Notes: generated by a model from the letters alone, not told the origin. Positions 15,807-25,127 are shown, counted from the first letter of the stretch. The stretch: DNA of 38,890 nt from Spirochaetia bacterium (GCA_025997795.1 BNVB01000018.1:1-38890), one strand, 5' to 3'. Translations and numbers: made by a program.

Positions 15807-17548
15807 TGAAAAGAAAACTTGGCATAACCATTCTGCTATTCACCGGAATTACCCTTTCACTTTTTGCCCAGCGGGAACCGCCGGTAAGCGCCGATCCCAT
15901 CTGGGAACAGGATCTTAGAGGTACTGTCCTGGGCCTTCCTGCCTTGCAGGCAGAATCGGCGGTGGTAGCTCTTGCAGAGGGAGATGTAAAATCATACAGC
16001 AGATTCGGTAACTGGCTGTGGACCTACAACGCAAAAGAACGGCTTACTCCCTATGTCAGCCGGTCCCGGGAAGGTACCACCTATGTTTGTACCGTCACCG
16101 GTACGGTGATCGCCATCAACCGTATAGGCCGGGAACTGTGGAAACTCAACCTGGGAACGCCCATTACCGCTCCCATTGTCGTTGGCTGGGATAGCCGGCT
16201 CTTTATTCCCGCCGGGCAGAAAATGTACTGCCGTACCGCATCGGGTTATTCCCTGTGGATGCAGGATCTGGGAAGCCCGGTCTTTGTAAAGCCCGTCTTG
16301 GATCACCGGGGAGGGCTGGCCATGGTATTGGATAACAATACCTTTACCCTGGTAAGCCATTTAAGTTTCATTGAACAATTTCAACTTAACTCCAAACCTC
16401 TTCATATTGTGCCCCTGGAAGTTTCCAAGGGAAAGGACGCATTTTTTCTTTTCTACGCCAATGGGACGGTAGAACGTTTATACCGGGACAGCAATGAAAA
16501 ACTGGTAAGCGAAACCCTTCCTGCCCTTTCCCAGACTCCGGTGGCAGCTGTGGGCTGGCAGGACCAAGTCGCCGTTACCCTTAGGGATGGCCGGGTACAG
16601 CTTCTTGCTGCCCCTGGCGGTGAAATACAGTGGACCGAAAACAGCCACGAAACCGCCGCAGAACGGGGAACGGGCAATCTGGAACCATACTGGGCGGCCA
16701 TGCAGTTTGATGAACGGGGAATTTATGTTCTTTCCACCAAGGGTGTTACCGGCTTTAGGACATCCGATGGCCGGCGGCTGTGGATACTCCGCATCACCGG
16801 GGCGGCGGCGATCCCTTCGTTCAGTGACGAAGGTTACCTCTATTCCGGCGGTACCGACCGTATCCTCCATGCATACCGGATCGAGGAACGAAAACGAAAC
16901 ATAACCCGGTCCATATACGGCCCTGCCCCGGAAGGTTCCTACGGCCTGGGAAATCCGCCGCCCTCAAGCTGGGCCAAAGTCGGTGATGGCCGGTATGATC
17001 CGCTGGTGATCCGCATGATGTATGAGGAAATTGGCAGCGCCATCAAGAGCGGACAAATTGGACAACGGGAAACCGATTATGTGGGATACCTGATGGAAGT
17101 GGCGGGCATTTCCCTTTCTCCCACCTATTCGCCGGTACGACCCCAAGTGCAGATTATGGAACGTGCCGATTACATCCGCCAGCTGGGTTTTATTGGTTCC
17201 CGGGAAACAGTTCCCTTTCTGGCCAGACTTTTTGCCCACAAATTTGCCAACGGCAGTTACGAGGATCCGGAGATTCTTAAGGCCTGCTGCGAAGCTATAG
17301 GCCGCATTGGGGTGGATCCTTCGGGGGATGCTGTCCGGGCATTCACGTACCTTTTAGCTCCGGATAATGCAACCATGGATGCCGCCGCCCTTATGGCCGC
17401 GGCCACCGCTGCCAGGGACCTGAGCCGGTTTTCCGGCCCGCCCATGGCCGACGCGGGGATACGGCTGTTACGGGCCTTTACCGCCACGGATTTTCCCGCG
17501 GTGGTTAAGCGCCATGCCACTACCCTGTTGGAAAACCTGTACAAGTAG
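15806..17548 (+). CDS. Exported PQQ-type beta-propeller protein with C-terminal helical repeats
   Basis: This 580-residue protein has an N-terminal signal peptide (MKRKLGITILLFTGITLSLF, cleavage near A-Q/R). Residues about 30-370 are propeller-like repeats of the PQQ/outer-membrane assembly type. Typical blades read VTGTVIAINRIGRELWKL, GYSLWMQDLGSPV and GTDRILHAY. The last ~150 residues look like HEAT-type helical repeats (IRQLGFIGSRETVPFLARLF, then ACCEAIGRIGVDPSG). It probably acts in the periplasm as a scaffold; no enzyme motif is seen. Its start overlaps the dus stop, and the rhomboid gene follows after five bases, so the row is translated together. The exact role is unknown. Confidence 0.8.
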   Translation: MKRKLGITILLFTGITLSLFAQREPPVSADPIWEQDLRGTVLGLPALQAESAVVALAEGDVKSYSRFGNWLWTYNAKERLTPYVSRSREGTTYVCTVTGTVIAINRIGRELWKLNLGTPITAPIVVGWDSRLFIPAGQKMYCRTASGYSLWMQDLGSPVFVKPVLDHRGGLAMVLDNNTFTLVSHLSFIEQFQLNSKPLHIVPLEVSKGKDAFFLFYANGTVERLYRDSNEKLVSETLPALSQTPVAAVGWQDQVAVTLRDGRVQLLAAPGGEIQWTENSHETAAERGTGNLEPYWAAMQFDERGIYVLSTKGVTGFRTSDGRRLWILRITGAAAIPSFSDEGYLYSGGTDRILHAYRIEERKRNITRSIYGPAPEGSYGLGNPPPSSWAKVGDGRYDPLVIRMMYEEIGSAIKSGQIGQRETDYVGYLMEVAGISLSPTYSPVRPQVQIMERADYIRQLGFIGSRETVPFLARLFAHKFANGSYEDPEILKACCEAIGRIGVDPSGDAVRAFTYLLAPDNATMDAAALMAAATAARDLSRFSGPPMADAGIRLLRAFTATDFPAVVKRHATTLLENLYK

Positions 17549-17553
17549 CGGCA

Positions 17554-18183
17554 ATGAATATACTTCGCAGACCATTTCGTTATAGTTTTAACTCCCTTGT
17601 TTTTTACCTCGTTGGAATTACCGTACTGGTAAACCTGGCCCAGCGAACGTTCCGGGAAACCACCTTTTATCTGGCAATGATCCCCCTCTGTGTTCTGCGG
17701 GGCTGGATCTGGCAGTTTGTTACCTATGTATTTACCCACGATTTCCGGGGCTGGTCCCATATTCTCTTTAATATGCTGGGGCTCTTTATCTTTGGAATCC
17801 AGGTGGAACGGCGCATGGGAAGTAAGGAATTTCTCCTCTACTATTTGGTTACCGGCGCCCTGGCGGGAGTTGCTTCCTTTGCGGCTTATTATATAACCGG
17901 AACCAATGCTGTCCTTATGGGGGCATCCGGGGCCCTTTTTGCAGTAGAGCTGGCCTTTGCCGCTTTTTATCCCGATGCAATCATCTATATTTGGGGAATT
18001 ATCCCCCTGCGGGCTCCGGTAATGGTTTTGGGTTTTACCGCCCTGGAATTGTTCTTTTCCTTTACCGGCATACAACAGGGAGTAGCCCATTTAACCCATC
18101 TCTTTGGTTTTGCCGCAGGCTGGCTCTACTTTCTTGTCCGTTTCAGGATTAACCCCTGGCGGGCCTTTCGTGGCAGGCACTAA
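17554..18183 (+). CDS. Rhomboid-family intramembrane serine protease
   Basis: This 209-residue membrane protein has about six transmembrane helices. The catalytic dyad is visible: Ser in GASGALFAVE (helix 4) and His in VAHLTHLFGFAAGW (helix 6). The helix-2 oxyanion-hole segment HILFNMLGLFIFG and the WRGWQ-like loop region (WIWQFVTYVFTHD) also match active rhomboids. It should cleave membrane proteins near or in their helices. It is the fourth gene of the tatD-dus-PQQ row, five bases after its neighbour, so a substrate among nearby exported proteins is possible but unproven. The start is ATG 17554. Confidence 0.93.
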   Translation: MNILRRPFRYSFNSLVFYLVGITVLVNLAQRTFRETTFYLAMIPLCVLRGWIWQFVTYVFTHDFRGWSHILFNMLGLFIFGIQVERRMGSKEFLLYYLVTGALAGVASFAAYYITGTNAVLMGASGALFAVELAFAAFYPDAIIYIWGIIPLRAPVMVLGFTALELFFSFTGIQQGVAHLTHLFGFAAGWLYFLVRFRINPWRAFRGRH

Positions 18184-18241
18184 GCGGCTAAAGCTTTATT
18201 ATCGCTTTGTAAAACTCCGCACATGACCGATATTCTAAATA

Positions 18242-18916
18242 ATGATCCGCCTTTTTTTCTATAACTTACGATTTCTGCTCCTTTTGACGGCCGCGGCGCT
18301 CATGCCCCTTACCCTGTCTGCCCAGGAAGTGCTCCGGGGAGAAGTAAAGGTAGAACTGGAGCAGGTCCGGGGCTTTTTGGTGGAAGAAACACCGCACCTA
18401 AGTGCCGAACAAGGCCGGGCCAGGGCCCTGGAAGAAGCGGCCAATTACTTTGGGGCGATGATCTATGGCTGGTCCTTCCATTATGAGGTGGGGGAACGGG
18501 CCCGGAATATCGAAGAAAAACTGGAATTAACCCCCCTGGGAACAGTTCCCGCAGACGATCCCCGGCTGGAACCTACAAACCTAGAGATAAAGGACTTTAA
18601 CCTCTACCTTTGGGCCGATTACCGCCCCGCCGATACCCAGCGGCAGCGGCTGGCCAAGTGGAAGGCTGGTTCTAACCGTAGCGCCCAGGGTTACGGACAA
18701 AGTCCGCTGGAAAACAAGTATGCCGCCCTGGAAGATGCCGCTAGGGCCGCCCTCCGGGCCATGCTCCGGGGCGGTGAACGGAATAGGCCCAAGGAAGTTA
18801 CCGGATATATCAGCCTGGCGGCCTTTCCCCGGTATTGGCTTGACAAGGGCCAATGGATGGCCCATGGCCGGTTTTTGGTGGAAATTCAGGAAATTATACC
18901 TTTTGCGGCCTATTGA
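18242..18916 (+). CDS. Exported protein of unknown function
   Basis: This 224-residue protein has a clear signal peptide (residues 1-27, LTAAALMPLTLSAQ, cleavage near A-Q). The mature part is mixed alpha/beta and rich in Arg, Ala and Glu; about 40 residues after cleavage it has RARALEEAANYFG. I recognise no domain. The start lacks a good ribosome-binding site. It lies 58 bases after the rhomboid gene and could be the last gene of that row. The mature protein should be periplasmic. Confidence 0.65.
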   Translation: MIRLFFYNLRFLLLLTAAALMPLTLSAQEVLRGEVKVELEQVRGFLVEETPHLSAEQGRARALEEAANYFGAMIYGWSFHYEVGERARNIEEKLELTPLGTVPADDPRLEPTNLEIKDFNLYLWADYRPADTQRQRLAKWKAGSNRSAQGYGQSPLENKYAALEDAARAALRAMLRGGERNRPKEVTGYISLAAFPRYWLDKGQWMAHGRFLVEIQEIIPFAAY

Positions 18917-18976
18917 TTTACTTGCTGGACAAGGAATCTTGTTTGTTCTATTATATGTACTAGGTAAAAGTATGCC

Positions 18977-21859
18977 ATGAGGCCTTTTTATACTTTCTTG
19001 CCGGGAACAGTTTTGTGTTTTGCACTGTGGCTGGTGTTTTCGGGCTGCGCAAAAGACGGTTTATCGCCGGGTAACGCAGGACAAATAGAGTTCCTCAATT
19101 CCGGTCAACAGTTTCCTGTTTATACTTCCTACACAGATATACCAGGCGTAACCCAGGATGAAATTAAGACCATAGAAGCGTTTCGTGCCTCGGGCCGGAG
19201 TTTTGTCTATGGCATGCCCCTTTCAGCGGAATGTTTTGAAGACGAAGACGGTATGGGTGGTTATGTGGTTCTGTTTTGCCAGTGGTTAAACGAACTGTTT
19301 GGCCTTGAATTTACTCCCGCTATTTATGATTTGCAGGATCTGTCCAAAAAGCTTGAATCCGGTGAGGTTGATTTTACCGGAGAGTTTACCGCGGACCTGG
19401 AAGAATTTAACGGCTACTTTATGACCAGCCCCATAGCAAAACGTCCTATTACCAGTACCCGGCTTATCAATAGCCCGGAACCGGCTGCAATTTCAACACG
19501 CCGCCTTCCCCGGATAGGCTTCCTTACAAAAACTATCCAAGCCATGGTAGAACCAATACTGCCCTACGATATTGAACCGGTCCATGTTACTTCTTCGGAG
19601 GAAGCCTACCAGATGATCAGGGCCCGGGAGCTGGACGCTTTTGTTGAAGACGGTTATGAAGGGGAAGCGGCTGTTTACCATGATCTGGCGGTGGCGGACT
19701 TGCTGCCCCCTGTTTATAGTTCTATTATCATGGCAGCCCGGAAAGCGGAACTGGCAGCCATAATTTCGGTGGTTCAAAAATACCTGGATCAAAAGGCTTT
19801 TTATCATCTGGTACAACTCTACAACCAGGGACACCAGCAATACCTGGCGTATCGTTTTCATTCATCCCTTACACCGGAAGAATTGGCCTATGTAAAGGAC
19901 CATGATGGCCGCAGGGGGAATATCCCCATACCGGTTATCATGGAAAAAGCCAACTATCCTGTGGCGTTTTACAATACAACAGAAAATGCCTGGCAGGGTC
20001 TGGCCATGGATGTACTTAAAGAAATTGAGGCGATTAGCGGCTTTCGTTTTGAAGTGATCAGTGACAAAGACGATACCTGGGTAAATAATCTAACCCAGCT
20101 TGAAAGCGGTGAAGCTTCAATAATATCGGAACTTGTTCCAACCAATGAACGGGTTGGCCGTTTTATCTGGGCGTTAACGCCCTTTGCCAGCGATAACTTT
20201 GCACTGCTTTCAAAAGAGGAACTGCCCGATCTGAGCGTAAACGAAATTTCGTATGCCAAAGTGGGGCTGGTAACCGGCGCTGCCTATACTGATAAATTCC
20301 ATTTGTGGTTTCCCAGCCATCTTAATACGGTAGAATACCCGGGAGTAGCAGAAGCTCTGGCGGCTCTTAAAGAGGGCAAAATTGATCTTGTTATGGGTAC
20401 CCGGAATATGCTTCTGGCGCTGACCAATTACATGGAAGAACCGGGGTTCAAGACCAACATAATCTTTTACCGGACAGCCGACTCTTACTTTGGTTTTAAC
20501 AAGGACGAAAAAATCCTCTGTTCGGTTATGGATAAGGCCCAGGTTCTGGTTAATACTACCTTGCTGGAAAACCGCTGGCTTAACAGGGTCTTTGACTACC
20601 GGAGCAAGATTGTCCGTGCCAGGCAGCCTTACCTTATAGGTTTTTCTGTGTTAATGGGAATTGTAATTTTCCTCCTTATTGTGCTTTTGCAAAAGTACAA
20701 AGAATCGGGTCATGCGCTGGAAATTATGGTCCGGCGGAGAACGATTGAACTTGAAGACCGGAACAAGGAACTGGAAAATCAAAAAAACGCCGTTCATGCC
20801 GCTTACAAAGTCAAGAACCGGTTTCTGGCGAACATGAGCCACGAGATACGGACCCCCCTTAATGCCATAATTGGTCTTTCCCAGGCAGAAATGGAAAAGG
20901 CCCAGATGGAATCCAGGGATAATCTTGCTTCCATTAATCATTCCGGTTCTGCCCTGCTTAGTGTGATTAACGATCTTCTGGATATTTCCAACATTGAATC
21001 GGGAGAAATGGAACTGCGGCCCACAGACTATTCCCTCCCGGCCCTGATTAACAGCGCCATGACGGCGGCCAAACTCCGAATTGACCATAAACAAATCAGC
21101 CTGCGCCTTGAACTGGATGAAAATTTGCCGGTAAAACTTCACGGCGACAAACAGCGGATTGTTCAGATACTGAATAACCTTTTGAGTAATGCCATCAAAT
21201 TTACCCAGAAGGGATCGATTATTCTTCGTGTTGGGTTTGATGTGGTAAAAAGTAAGCTCGATGAATTGATCCTGATTTTTGAAGTTTACGATACCGGCAT
21301 TGGGGTTAAAAACGAAGATATTGAAAGAATATTTACTGATTACGGCCAGACAAATACAGAGAGCAGCCGTTCCACCGGCGGACTTGGCATGGGGCTGGTC
21401 ATTACCAAAAAACTAACGGAACTTATGGGCGGCAGTATCGGCGTTGTAAGCGAATACGGCAGGGGAAGCGTTTTTACCGCCCGGCTGCGTCAGGGCATTG
21501 CGGATAAAACGGCTATGGGCGAAAAGACAGCGGAACAGCTGCGGCACTTTACCTGGAAGGAAGTACAGGGGAAAAAGCCCTGCCTTTCCTATGCACGGGT
21601 GCTGGTGGTAGACGATGTTCCCACCAATCATGCGGTTGCCAGGGGAATTATGAGGCCCTACCGGATGGCCGTGGATGCTGTTATTTCCGGTCAGGAAGCA
21701 ATCAACATTATTGCAGAAGAAGCGGTCCACTACGATGCGGTTTTTATGGATCACATGATGCCCGGCATGGACGGCATGGAAGCGACAAAACGCATCCGCA
21801 ATTTGGGAACCGAATATGCCAGGACTATACCAATCATGCGGTTGCCAGGGGAATTATGA
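18977..21859 (+). CDS. Hybrid sensor histidine kinase, cut short by a tandem duplication
   Basis: An N-terminal signal or lipoprotein-like segment (LWLVFSGC) is followed by two periplasmic solute-binding (SBP_bac_3-type) domains (about 50-290 and 300-540). A transmembrane helix (about 552-573) follows, then a coiled coil. The HisKA domain has the phospho-His at 622 (NMSHEIRTPLNAI). The ATPase domain shows LLSNAIKFT, DTGIGVK and GGLGMGLVITKK. A receiver starts near 873 (VLVVDD) with its Asp in FMDHMMPG. The layout resembles BvgS/EvgS. The frame ends early at TGA 21857-21859 because a 206-bp duplication shifts it. Removing one copy restores a 1231-residue protein continuing through the receiver and an HPt domain. 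The ligand is unknown. Confidence 0.9.
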   Translation: MRPFYTFLPGTVLCFALWLVFSGCAKDGLSPGNAGQIEFLNSGQQFPVYTSYTDIPGVTQDEIKTIEAFRASGRSFVYGMPLSAECFEDEDGMGGYVVLFCQWLNELFGLEFTPAIYDLQDLSKKLESGEVDFTGEFTADLEEFNGYFMTSPIAKRPITSTRLINSPEPAAISTRRLPRIGFLTKTIQAMVEPILPYDIEPVHVTSSEEAYQMIRARELDAFVEDGYEGEAAVYHDLAVADLLPPVYSSIIMAARKAELAAIISVVQKYLDQKAFYHLVQLYNQGHQQYLAYRFHSSLTPEELAYVKDHDGRRGNIPIPVIMEKANYPVAFYNTTENAWQGLAMDVLKEIEAISGFRFEVISDKDDTWVNNLTQLESGEASIISELVPTNERVGRFIWALTPFASDNFALLSKEELPDLSVNEISYAKVGLVTGAAYTDKFHLWFPSHLNTVEYPGVAEALAALKEGKIDLVMGTRNMLLALTNYMEEPGFKTNIIFYRTADSYFGFNKDEKILCSVMDKAQVLVNTTLLENRWLNRVFDYRSKIVRARQPYLIGFSVLMGIVIFLLIVLLQKYKESGHALEIMVRRRTIELEDRNKELENQKNAVHAAYKVKNRFLANMSHEIRTPLNAIIGLSQAEMEKAQMESRDNLASINHSGSALLSVINDLLDISNIESGEMELRPTDYSLPALINSAMTAAKLRIDHKQISLRLELDENLPVKLHGDKQRIVQILNNLLSNAIKFTQKGSIILRVGFDVVKSKLDELILIFEVYDTGIGVKNEDIERIFTDYGQTNTESSRSTGGLGMGLVITKKLTELMGGSIGVVSEYGRGSVFTARLRQGIADKTAMGEKTAEQLRHFTWKEVQGKKPCLSYARVLVVDDVPTNHAVARGIMRPYRMAVDAVISGQEAINIIAEEAVHYDAVFMDHMMPGMDGMEATKRIRNLGTEYARTIPIMRLPGEL

Positions 21860-22043
21860 GGCCCTACCGGATGGCCGTGGATGCTGTTATTTCCGGTCAG
21901 GAAGCAATCAACATTATTGCAGAAGAAGCGGTCCACTACGATGCGGTTTTTATGGATCACATGATGCCCGGCATGGACGGCATGGAAGCGACAAAACGCA
22001 TCCGCAATTTGGGAACCGAATATGCCAGGACTATACCAATCAT
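21623..22043 (+). repeat. Perfect 206-bp tandem duplication in the hybrid kinase gene
   Basis: 21623-21828 is repeated without visible change at 21829-22034. ACCAATCAT occurs at 21623, at 21829 and again at 22035-22043, so the duplication is bounded by 9-bp microhomology. Since 206 is not a multiple of three, the kinase frame is broken. The unit covers most of the receiver, including its phospho-acceptor Asp. Confidence 0.95.
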
Positions 22044-22878
22044 TGCCCTTACTGCCAATGCTCTGCCGGAAAACGAAGAACTCTTTCTTAAAAACGGTTT
22101 TAACGCTTTTATGGCCAAACCTATTGATGTCAATATACTAAACCAGGTGTTGATCAACTGGGTTCGGGATGAAGAAAAAGAAAAACACCTAACGGCAGCT
22201 GTTCTGGAAGATGAAGAACATCCCCAAACCGGTATCTTAACCAACTTTACCATTGAAGGGGTGGATTTGGCCGCCGGGGCCGCCCAGTTTGGCGGCGAAG
22301 CAAGTTACCTGGAAATAGTTAAGGTCTTTGTCCACGACACTCCCAAACTGCTTAAAAATATTCAGACCTGCCTGGATGGATTCCGCATTATGCCTGCGGC
22401 AGCGGCGGCGGCCCTGGAGGATTTGAAAAATTATACTATCACGGTTCATGGTATTAAGGGTTCCTGTTATGGAATCTGTGCCGCCGCAGTGGGAGATTTG
22501 GCAAAAGAACTGGAAGTAGCGGCCAAAGCCCAGGACCTGGGAAAGGTGATGAATTTGAACAACCGTTTTGTTCAAACGGCAGGACAATTGGTGGAAGAAC
22601 TAAAAATTCTTTTCCCCAAAAAAGAAAACAAGCCAAAACTGGAAAAAAAATCTCCCGATCCGCAGCTGCTTCAAAAACTTTTGGATGCCGCCCGTTCTTT
22701 TAATATCAACACAATGTTTACCGTACTGGATGAACTTGAGCTTTACCGCTATGAACAAAACGGGAAACTTATTCAGCAGCTCCGGGAAGCGGCGGATAAT
22801 TATGAATATACCGATGTTATCGGCCTTCTTGGTTCCGGCGAAGCTGAAAACGAAGCTAGAGAAAACAACGCAGGTTAG
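21856..22878 (+). CDS. Receiver (N-truncated) plus HPt domain: 3' part of the split hybrid kinase
   Basis: This frame gives 340 residues: a receiver lacking its first strand and acidic pair but keeping the Asp (DAVFMDHMMPGMDG), the ALTANAL strand and the AKPID Lys, followed by an HPt domain with the phospho-His motif VHGIKGS. Its possible ATG (21856) overlaps the TGA of the kinase (ATGA), and AGGGGA lies just upstream. It could therefore be made by coupled reinitiation as a separate phosphotransfer protein. The same bases occur in the first copy as ordinary coding sequence, so this start may be accidental. The last ~90 residues are helical and unassigned. Confidence 0.75.
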   Translation: MRPYRMAVDAVISGQEAINIIAEEAVHYDAVFMDHMMPGMDGMEATKRIRNLGTEYARTIPIIALTANALPENEELFLKNGFNAFMAKPIDVNILNQVLINWVRDEEKEKHLTAAVLEDEEHPQTGILTNFTIEGVDLAAGAAQFGGEASYLEIVKVFVHDTPKLLKNIQTCLDGFRIMPAAAAAALEDLKNYTITVHGIKGSCYGICAAAVGDLAKELEVAAKAQDLGKVMNLNNRFVQTAGQLVEELKILFPKKENKPKLEKKSPDPQLLQKLLDAARSFNINTMFTVLDELELYRYEQNGKLIQQLREAADNYEYTDVIGLLGSGEAENEARENNAG

Positions 22879-22890
22879 TTCAGTGTAATT

Positions 22891-23679
22891 ATGGGGGCCC
22901 TTTTGAACAGACATCGTTTATTCCTTACCGGTATTTTGTGCAGCCTGTGGATTGTTTTGCCGGGGCTTTATGCCCAAAATCTGCCGCAGCCCCAGGGTTT
23001 TATCAACGATTTTGCCGGTGTTATAGAGCGTGCCGATGTGGAGAAACTTGAAACCCTTGCGGCGGCGCTTCAACAAAAAACCGGCGCTGAACTTGGAGTA
23101 GCGGTGGTGCGGAGTTTTACTCCCTATGGAACCATAGAAGACTACGCCCTGGATCTTTTTAATGCCTGGGGTATAGGAAAAAAGGGAAAGGACGAAGGGG
23201 TACTGCTTGTTTTGGCAGTGGAAGAACGGAAAGTTAAGATTGAAGTTGGTTACGGACTAGAAGGGGCCATTCCCGATTCCGCTGCCGGAAGAATTCTTGA
23301 TGCCGCGGTTCTGCCTGAATTCCGGAACAACAATTTTTCCCAGGGTCTTGTTAAGGGCGCACAGGCACTGGCGGCATTGATTGCCAAAGAAAAAGGCCTG
23401 GAAAGCGGCGACCTTAATCTTCCCGCCGAGGCCGCCGCCGCTTCTGAACCTGCCAGTGCATTTATCGCCATGCTCCCCTTTTTGATCTTTGCTGTTTTCT
23501 TTGTACTAGTTTTTTTCCTTTCTCAAAAGAACGGACGAGGCGGGCGGGGCGGCGGTTTTGGATCCGGACCCACTATGCGCGGTGGAGGTTTCAGCGGTGG
23601 CGGCTTTAGCGGCGGCCGTGGAGGCGGATTTAGCGGCGGCGGCAGATCCGGCGGCGGCGGAGCTTCCCGGGGTTTTTAG
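22891..23679 (+). CDS. TPM-domain exported membrane protein (YgcG-like)
   Basis: This 262-residue protein has a signal peptide (to about residue 29, LPGLYAQ). The TPM domain (about 30-160) reads GFINDFAGVIERADVEKLE, then TGAELGVAVVRSF, then GKDEGVLLVLAVEERKVKIE and VGYGLEGAIPD. A transmembrane helix (about 192-212) and a Gly/Ser-rich tail ending GGASRGF follow. TPM proteins often sit beside LemA, as here (lemA starts 46 bases downstream). The pair is linked to envelope maintenance in other bacteria, without an agreed reaction. A TTG at 22903, five bases after GGGGG, is an alternative start. Confidence 0.9.
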   Translation: MGALLNRHRLFLTGILCSLWIVLPGLYAQNLPQPQGFINDFAGVIERADVEKLETLAAALQQKTGAELGVAVVRSFTPYGTIEDYALDLFNAWGIGKKGKDEGVLLVLAVEERKVKIEVGYGLEGAIPDSAAGRILDAAVLPEFRNNNFSQGLVKGAQALAALIAKEKGLESGDLNLPAEAAAASEPASAFIAMLPFLIFAVFFVLVFFLSQKNGRGGRGGGFGSGPTMRGGGFSGGGFSGGRGGGFSGGGRSGGGGASRGF

Positions 23680-23725
23680 CTTTTAGATAAGTGAGCTGGT
23701 TCCAACTGGCTCAAGAGGAGAAAAA

Positions 23726-24295
23726 ATGAAGGTTCTTAAAAAAATGTGCTTCCTGCTGGCGCTTACCGCAGTTATGCTGGCCCTAAACGGATGTTTTGTG
23801 GTTACCAACGAACTTATTGCTTTGGATGAAGAGATCAATACCACCTGGTCCGAGATAGATAACCAGCTCCAGCGCCGCAGCGATTTGATCCCCAACTTTG
23901 TAAATACCGTTAAGGGTTATGCGGCCCACGAAGAAAAGGTCTTTACCGACATTGCCGATGCCCGGTCCCGGCTGGCGGGAGCTCAAACCGTGGAGGAAAA
24001 AGCAGAGGGCTACAATTCCATGCAATCCGCACTGTCCCGTCTGCTTGTGGTGGTAGAACAATACCCCGACCTTAAAGCCAGCGCCAATTTTATAGCGCTG
24101 CAGGATGAACTTGCCGGTACCGAAAACCGTCTGGCGGTGGCCCGTAAACGCTACAATGACAGCGTGCGGATCTTTAATACCAAGATACGATCCTTTCCCG
24201 GTTCCCTCTTTGCCGGTAACCTGGGTTTTAGTCCCCGGTCTTACTTTGAGATAGACGGGAGCGCCCGGCAGCTTCCCCAGGTTAGCTTTGAATAA
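23726..24295 (+). CDS. lemA: LemA-family lipoprotein
   Basis: This 189-residue protein begins with a lipoprotein signal (MLALNGC, lipid-attachment Cys near residue 24). The LemA helical domain follows: LDEEINTTWSEIDNQLQRRSDLIPN, NTVKGYAAHEE, then the C-terminal signature ARKRYNDSVRIFNTKIRSFP and FSPRSYFE. It should be anchored in a membrane with a long coiled helical body. GAGGAG five bases before the ATG fixes the start. It is downstream of the TPM gene in the same direction; LemA-TPM pairs are a common arrangement. Confidence 0.95.
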   Translation: MKVLKKMCFLLALTAVMLALNGCFVVTNELIALDEEINTTWSEIDNQLQRRSDLIPNFVNTVKGYAAHEEKVFTDIADARSRLAGAQTVEEKAEGYNSMQSALSRLLVVVEQYPDLKASANFIALQDELAGTENRLAVARKRYNDSVRIFNTKIRSFPGSLFAGNLGFSPRSYFEIDGSARQLPQVSFE

Positions 24296-24383
24296 CGGCG
24301 CTTTTGGTAATGAGTGCCGAGACCACAGAAGAAGATAACAAGGGCGATACGGATTAAATCATTTCCCGAATGCTGCCCGTTTT

Positions 24384-25022
24384 CTACCTACCCCAAATGT
24401 TTTGCAGCATTTCTCCAATGCGGGTGCCAAGGTCCCGTTTTAAAAAAGCGTATTCTCCGCTGTAGGACGGTTCGTCTCGTATATAAAAAGGCAGCAGTCC
24501 AGCGAAGATGTGAATGGAACTTATGTTAGATTTGCAGATATCCAACATGACCTTTTGACGAAGTTCCTCAAGGCTATAGTGTTGGCCGGATCGATGGAAC
24601 GTTATGCGACTCAACAGCTTGTTCGTTTCTTCGAGGTGTCTGGCAAACAGGAAAATGAGATGATCCATAGTTTTGCAGTTTCGGTTCTGGATTTGATCCG
24701 GATTGTAATAGAAACGGCTATGATCAATGCTATTCAGAACATAAGCAGCCCAATTTATTAAGAGGGTGGACGGGGGGACAAAATGCATATTTTTGACTAT
24801 GTGTTCCCTTTCCTTATAAGGATAGTAGTAAGATTGTAACAGTCTAAACGCGGCCTTTTTCAAAAGAGAATTTTCACAAAACTCTGTATCCGTAATAGTG
24901 AGTTCTAGTCCTCCGTAGTCCGGGAGTAACCAAGAGTGCGGTATCTTTTTTTGCATAGAATAGTTGGCAAGCGCGATGGTCATCTTCATATTAGGCAGGG
25001 CGGTTGTTAAAAAATCATTCAT
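24384..25022 (-). CDS. Hypothetical protein
   Basis: This protein of about 212 residues was not recognised. I start it at ATG 25022, which has GGAGG five bases upstream; an ATG 12 bases earlier is also possible. It is soluble and helical, rich in aromatic residues, with HSWLLPDYGGLELTIT near the start and SSIHIFAGLLPFYIRDE near the end. There is no signal peptide. It is convergent with lemA and divergent from the transglutaminase-like gene. Confidence 0.6.
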   Translation of the reverse strand: MNDFLTTALPNMKMTIALANYSMQKKIPHSWLLPDYGGLELTITDTEFCENSLLKKAAFRLLQSYYYPYKEREHIVKNMHFVPPSTLLINWAAYVLNSIDHSRFYYNPDQIQNRNCKTMDHLIFLFARHLEETNKLLSRITFHRSGQHYSLEELRQKVMLDICKSNISSIHIFAGLLPFYIRDEPSYSGEYAFLKRDLGTRIGEMLQNIWGR

Positions 25023-25093
25023 AGTATCCTCCATATTCTCTTATAAATAAAATTCCCTGGATTTTTTTTGCCGTAACCGGGGTATTTTTCATA

Positions 25094-25127
25094 TTTTTCG
25101 TGTTTTTCGTGTTTTTCGTGCGAAAAA
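25094..25127. repeat. 9-bp tandem repeats and hairpin in the divergent promoter region
   Basis: TTTTTCGTG occurs three times in a row (25094-25120). The last copy runs into CGAAAAA so that TTTTTCG-tg-CGAAAAA forms an inverted repeat (25112-25127). It lies between two divergent genes (ATG 25022 and ATG 25174), where promoters must sit, so copy number could alter promoter spacing. The short loop makes a true terminator doubtful. Confidence 0.6.

Noticed and set aside
24600..24610. GTTATGCG inside the minus-strand gene at 24384, resembling the attC right core.
   Set aside because: None of the flanking 25-nt consensus is present and there is no matching left arm; a chance match.
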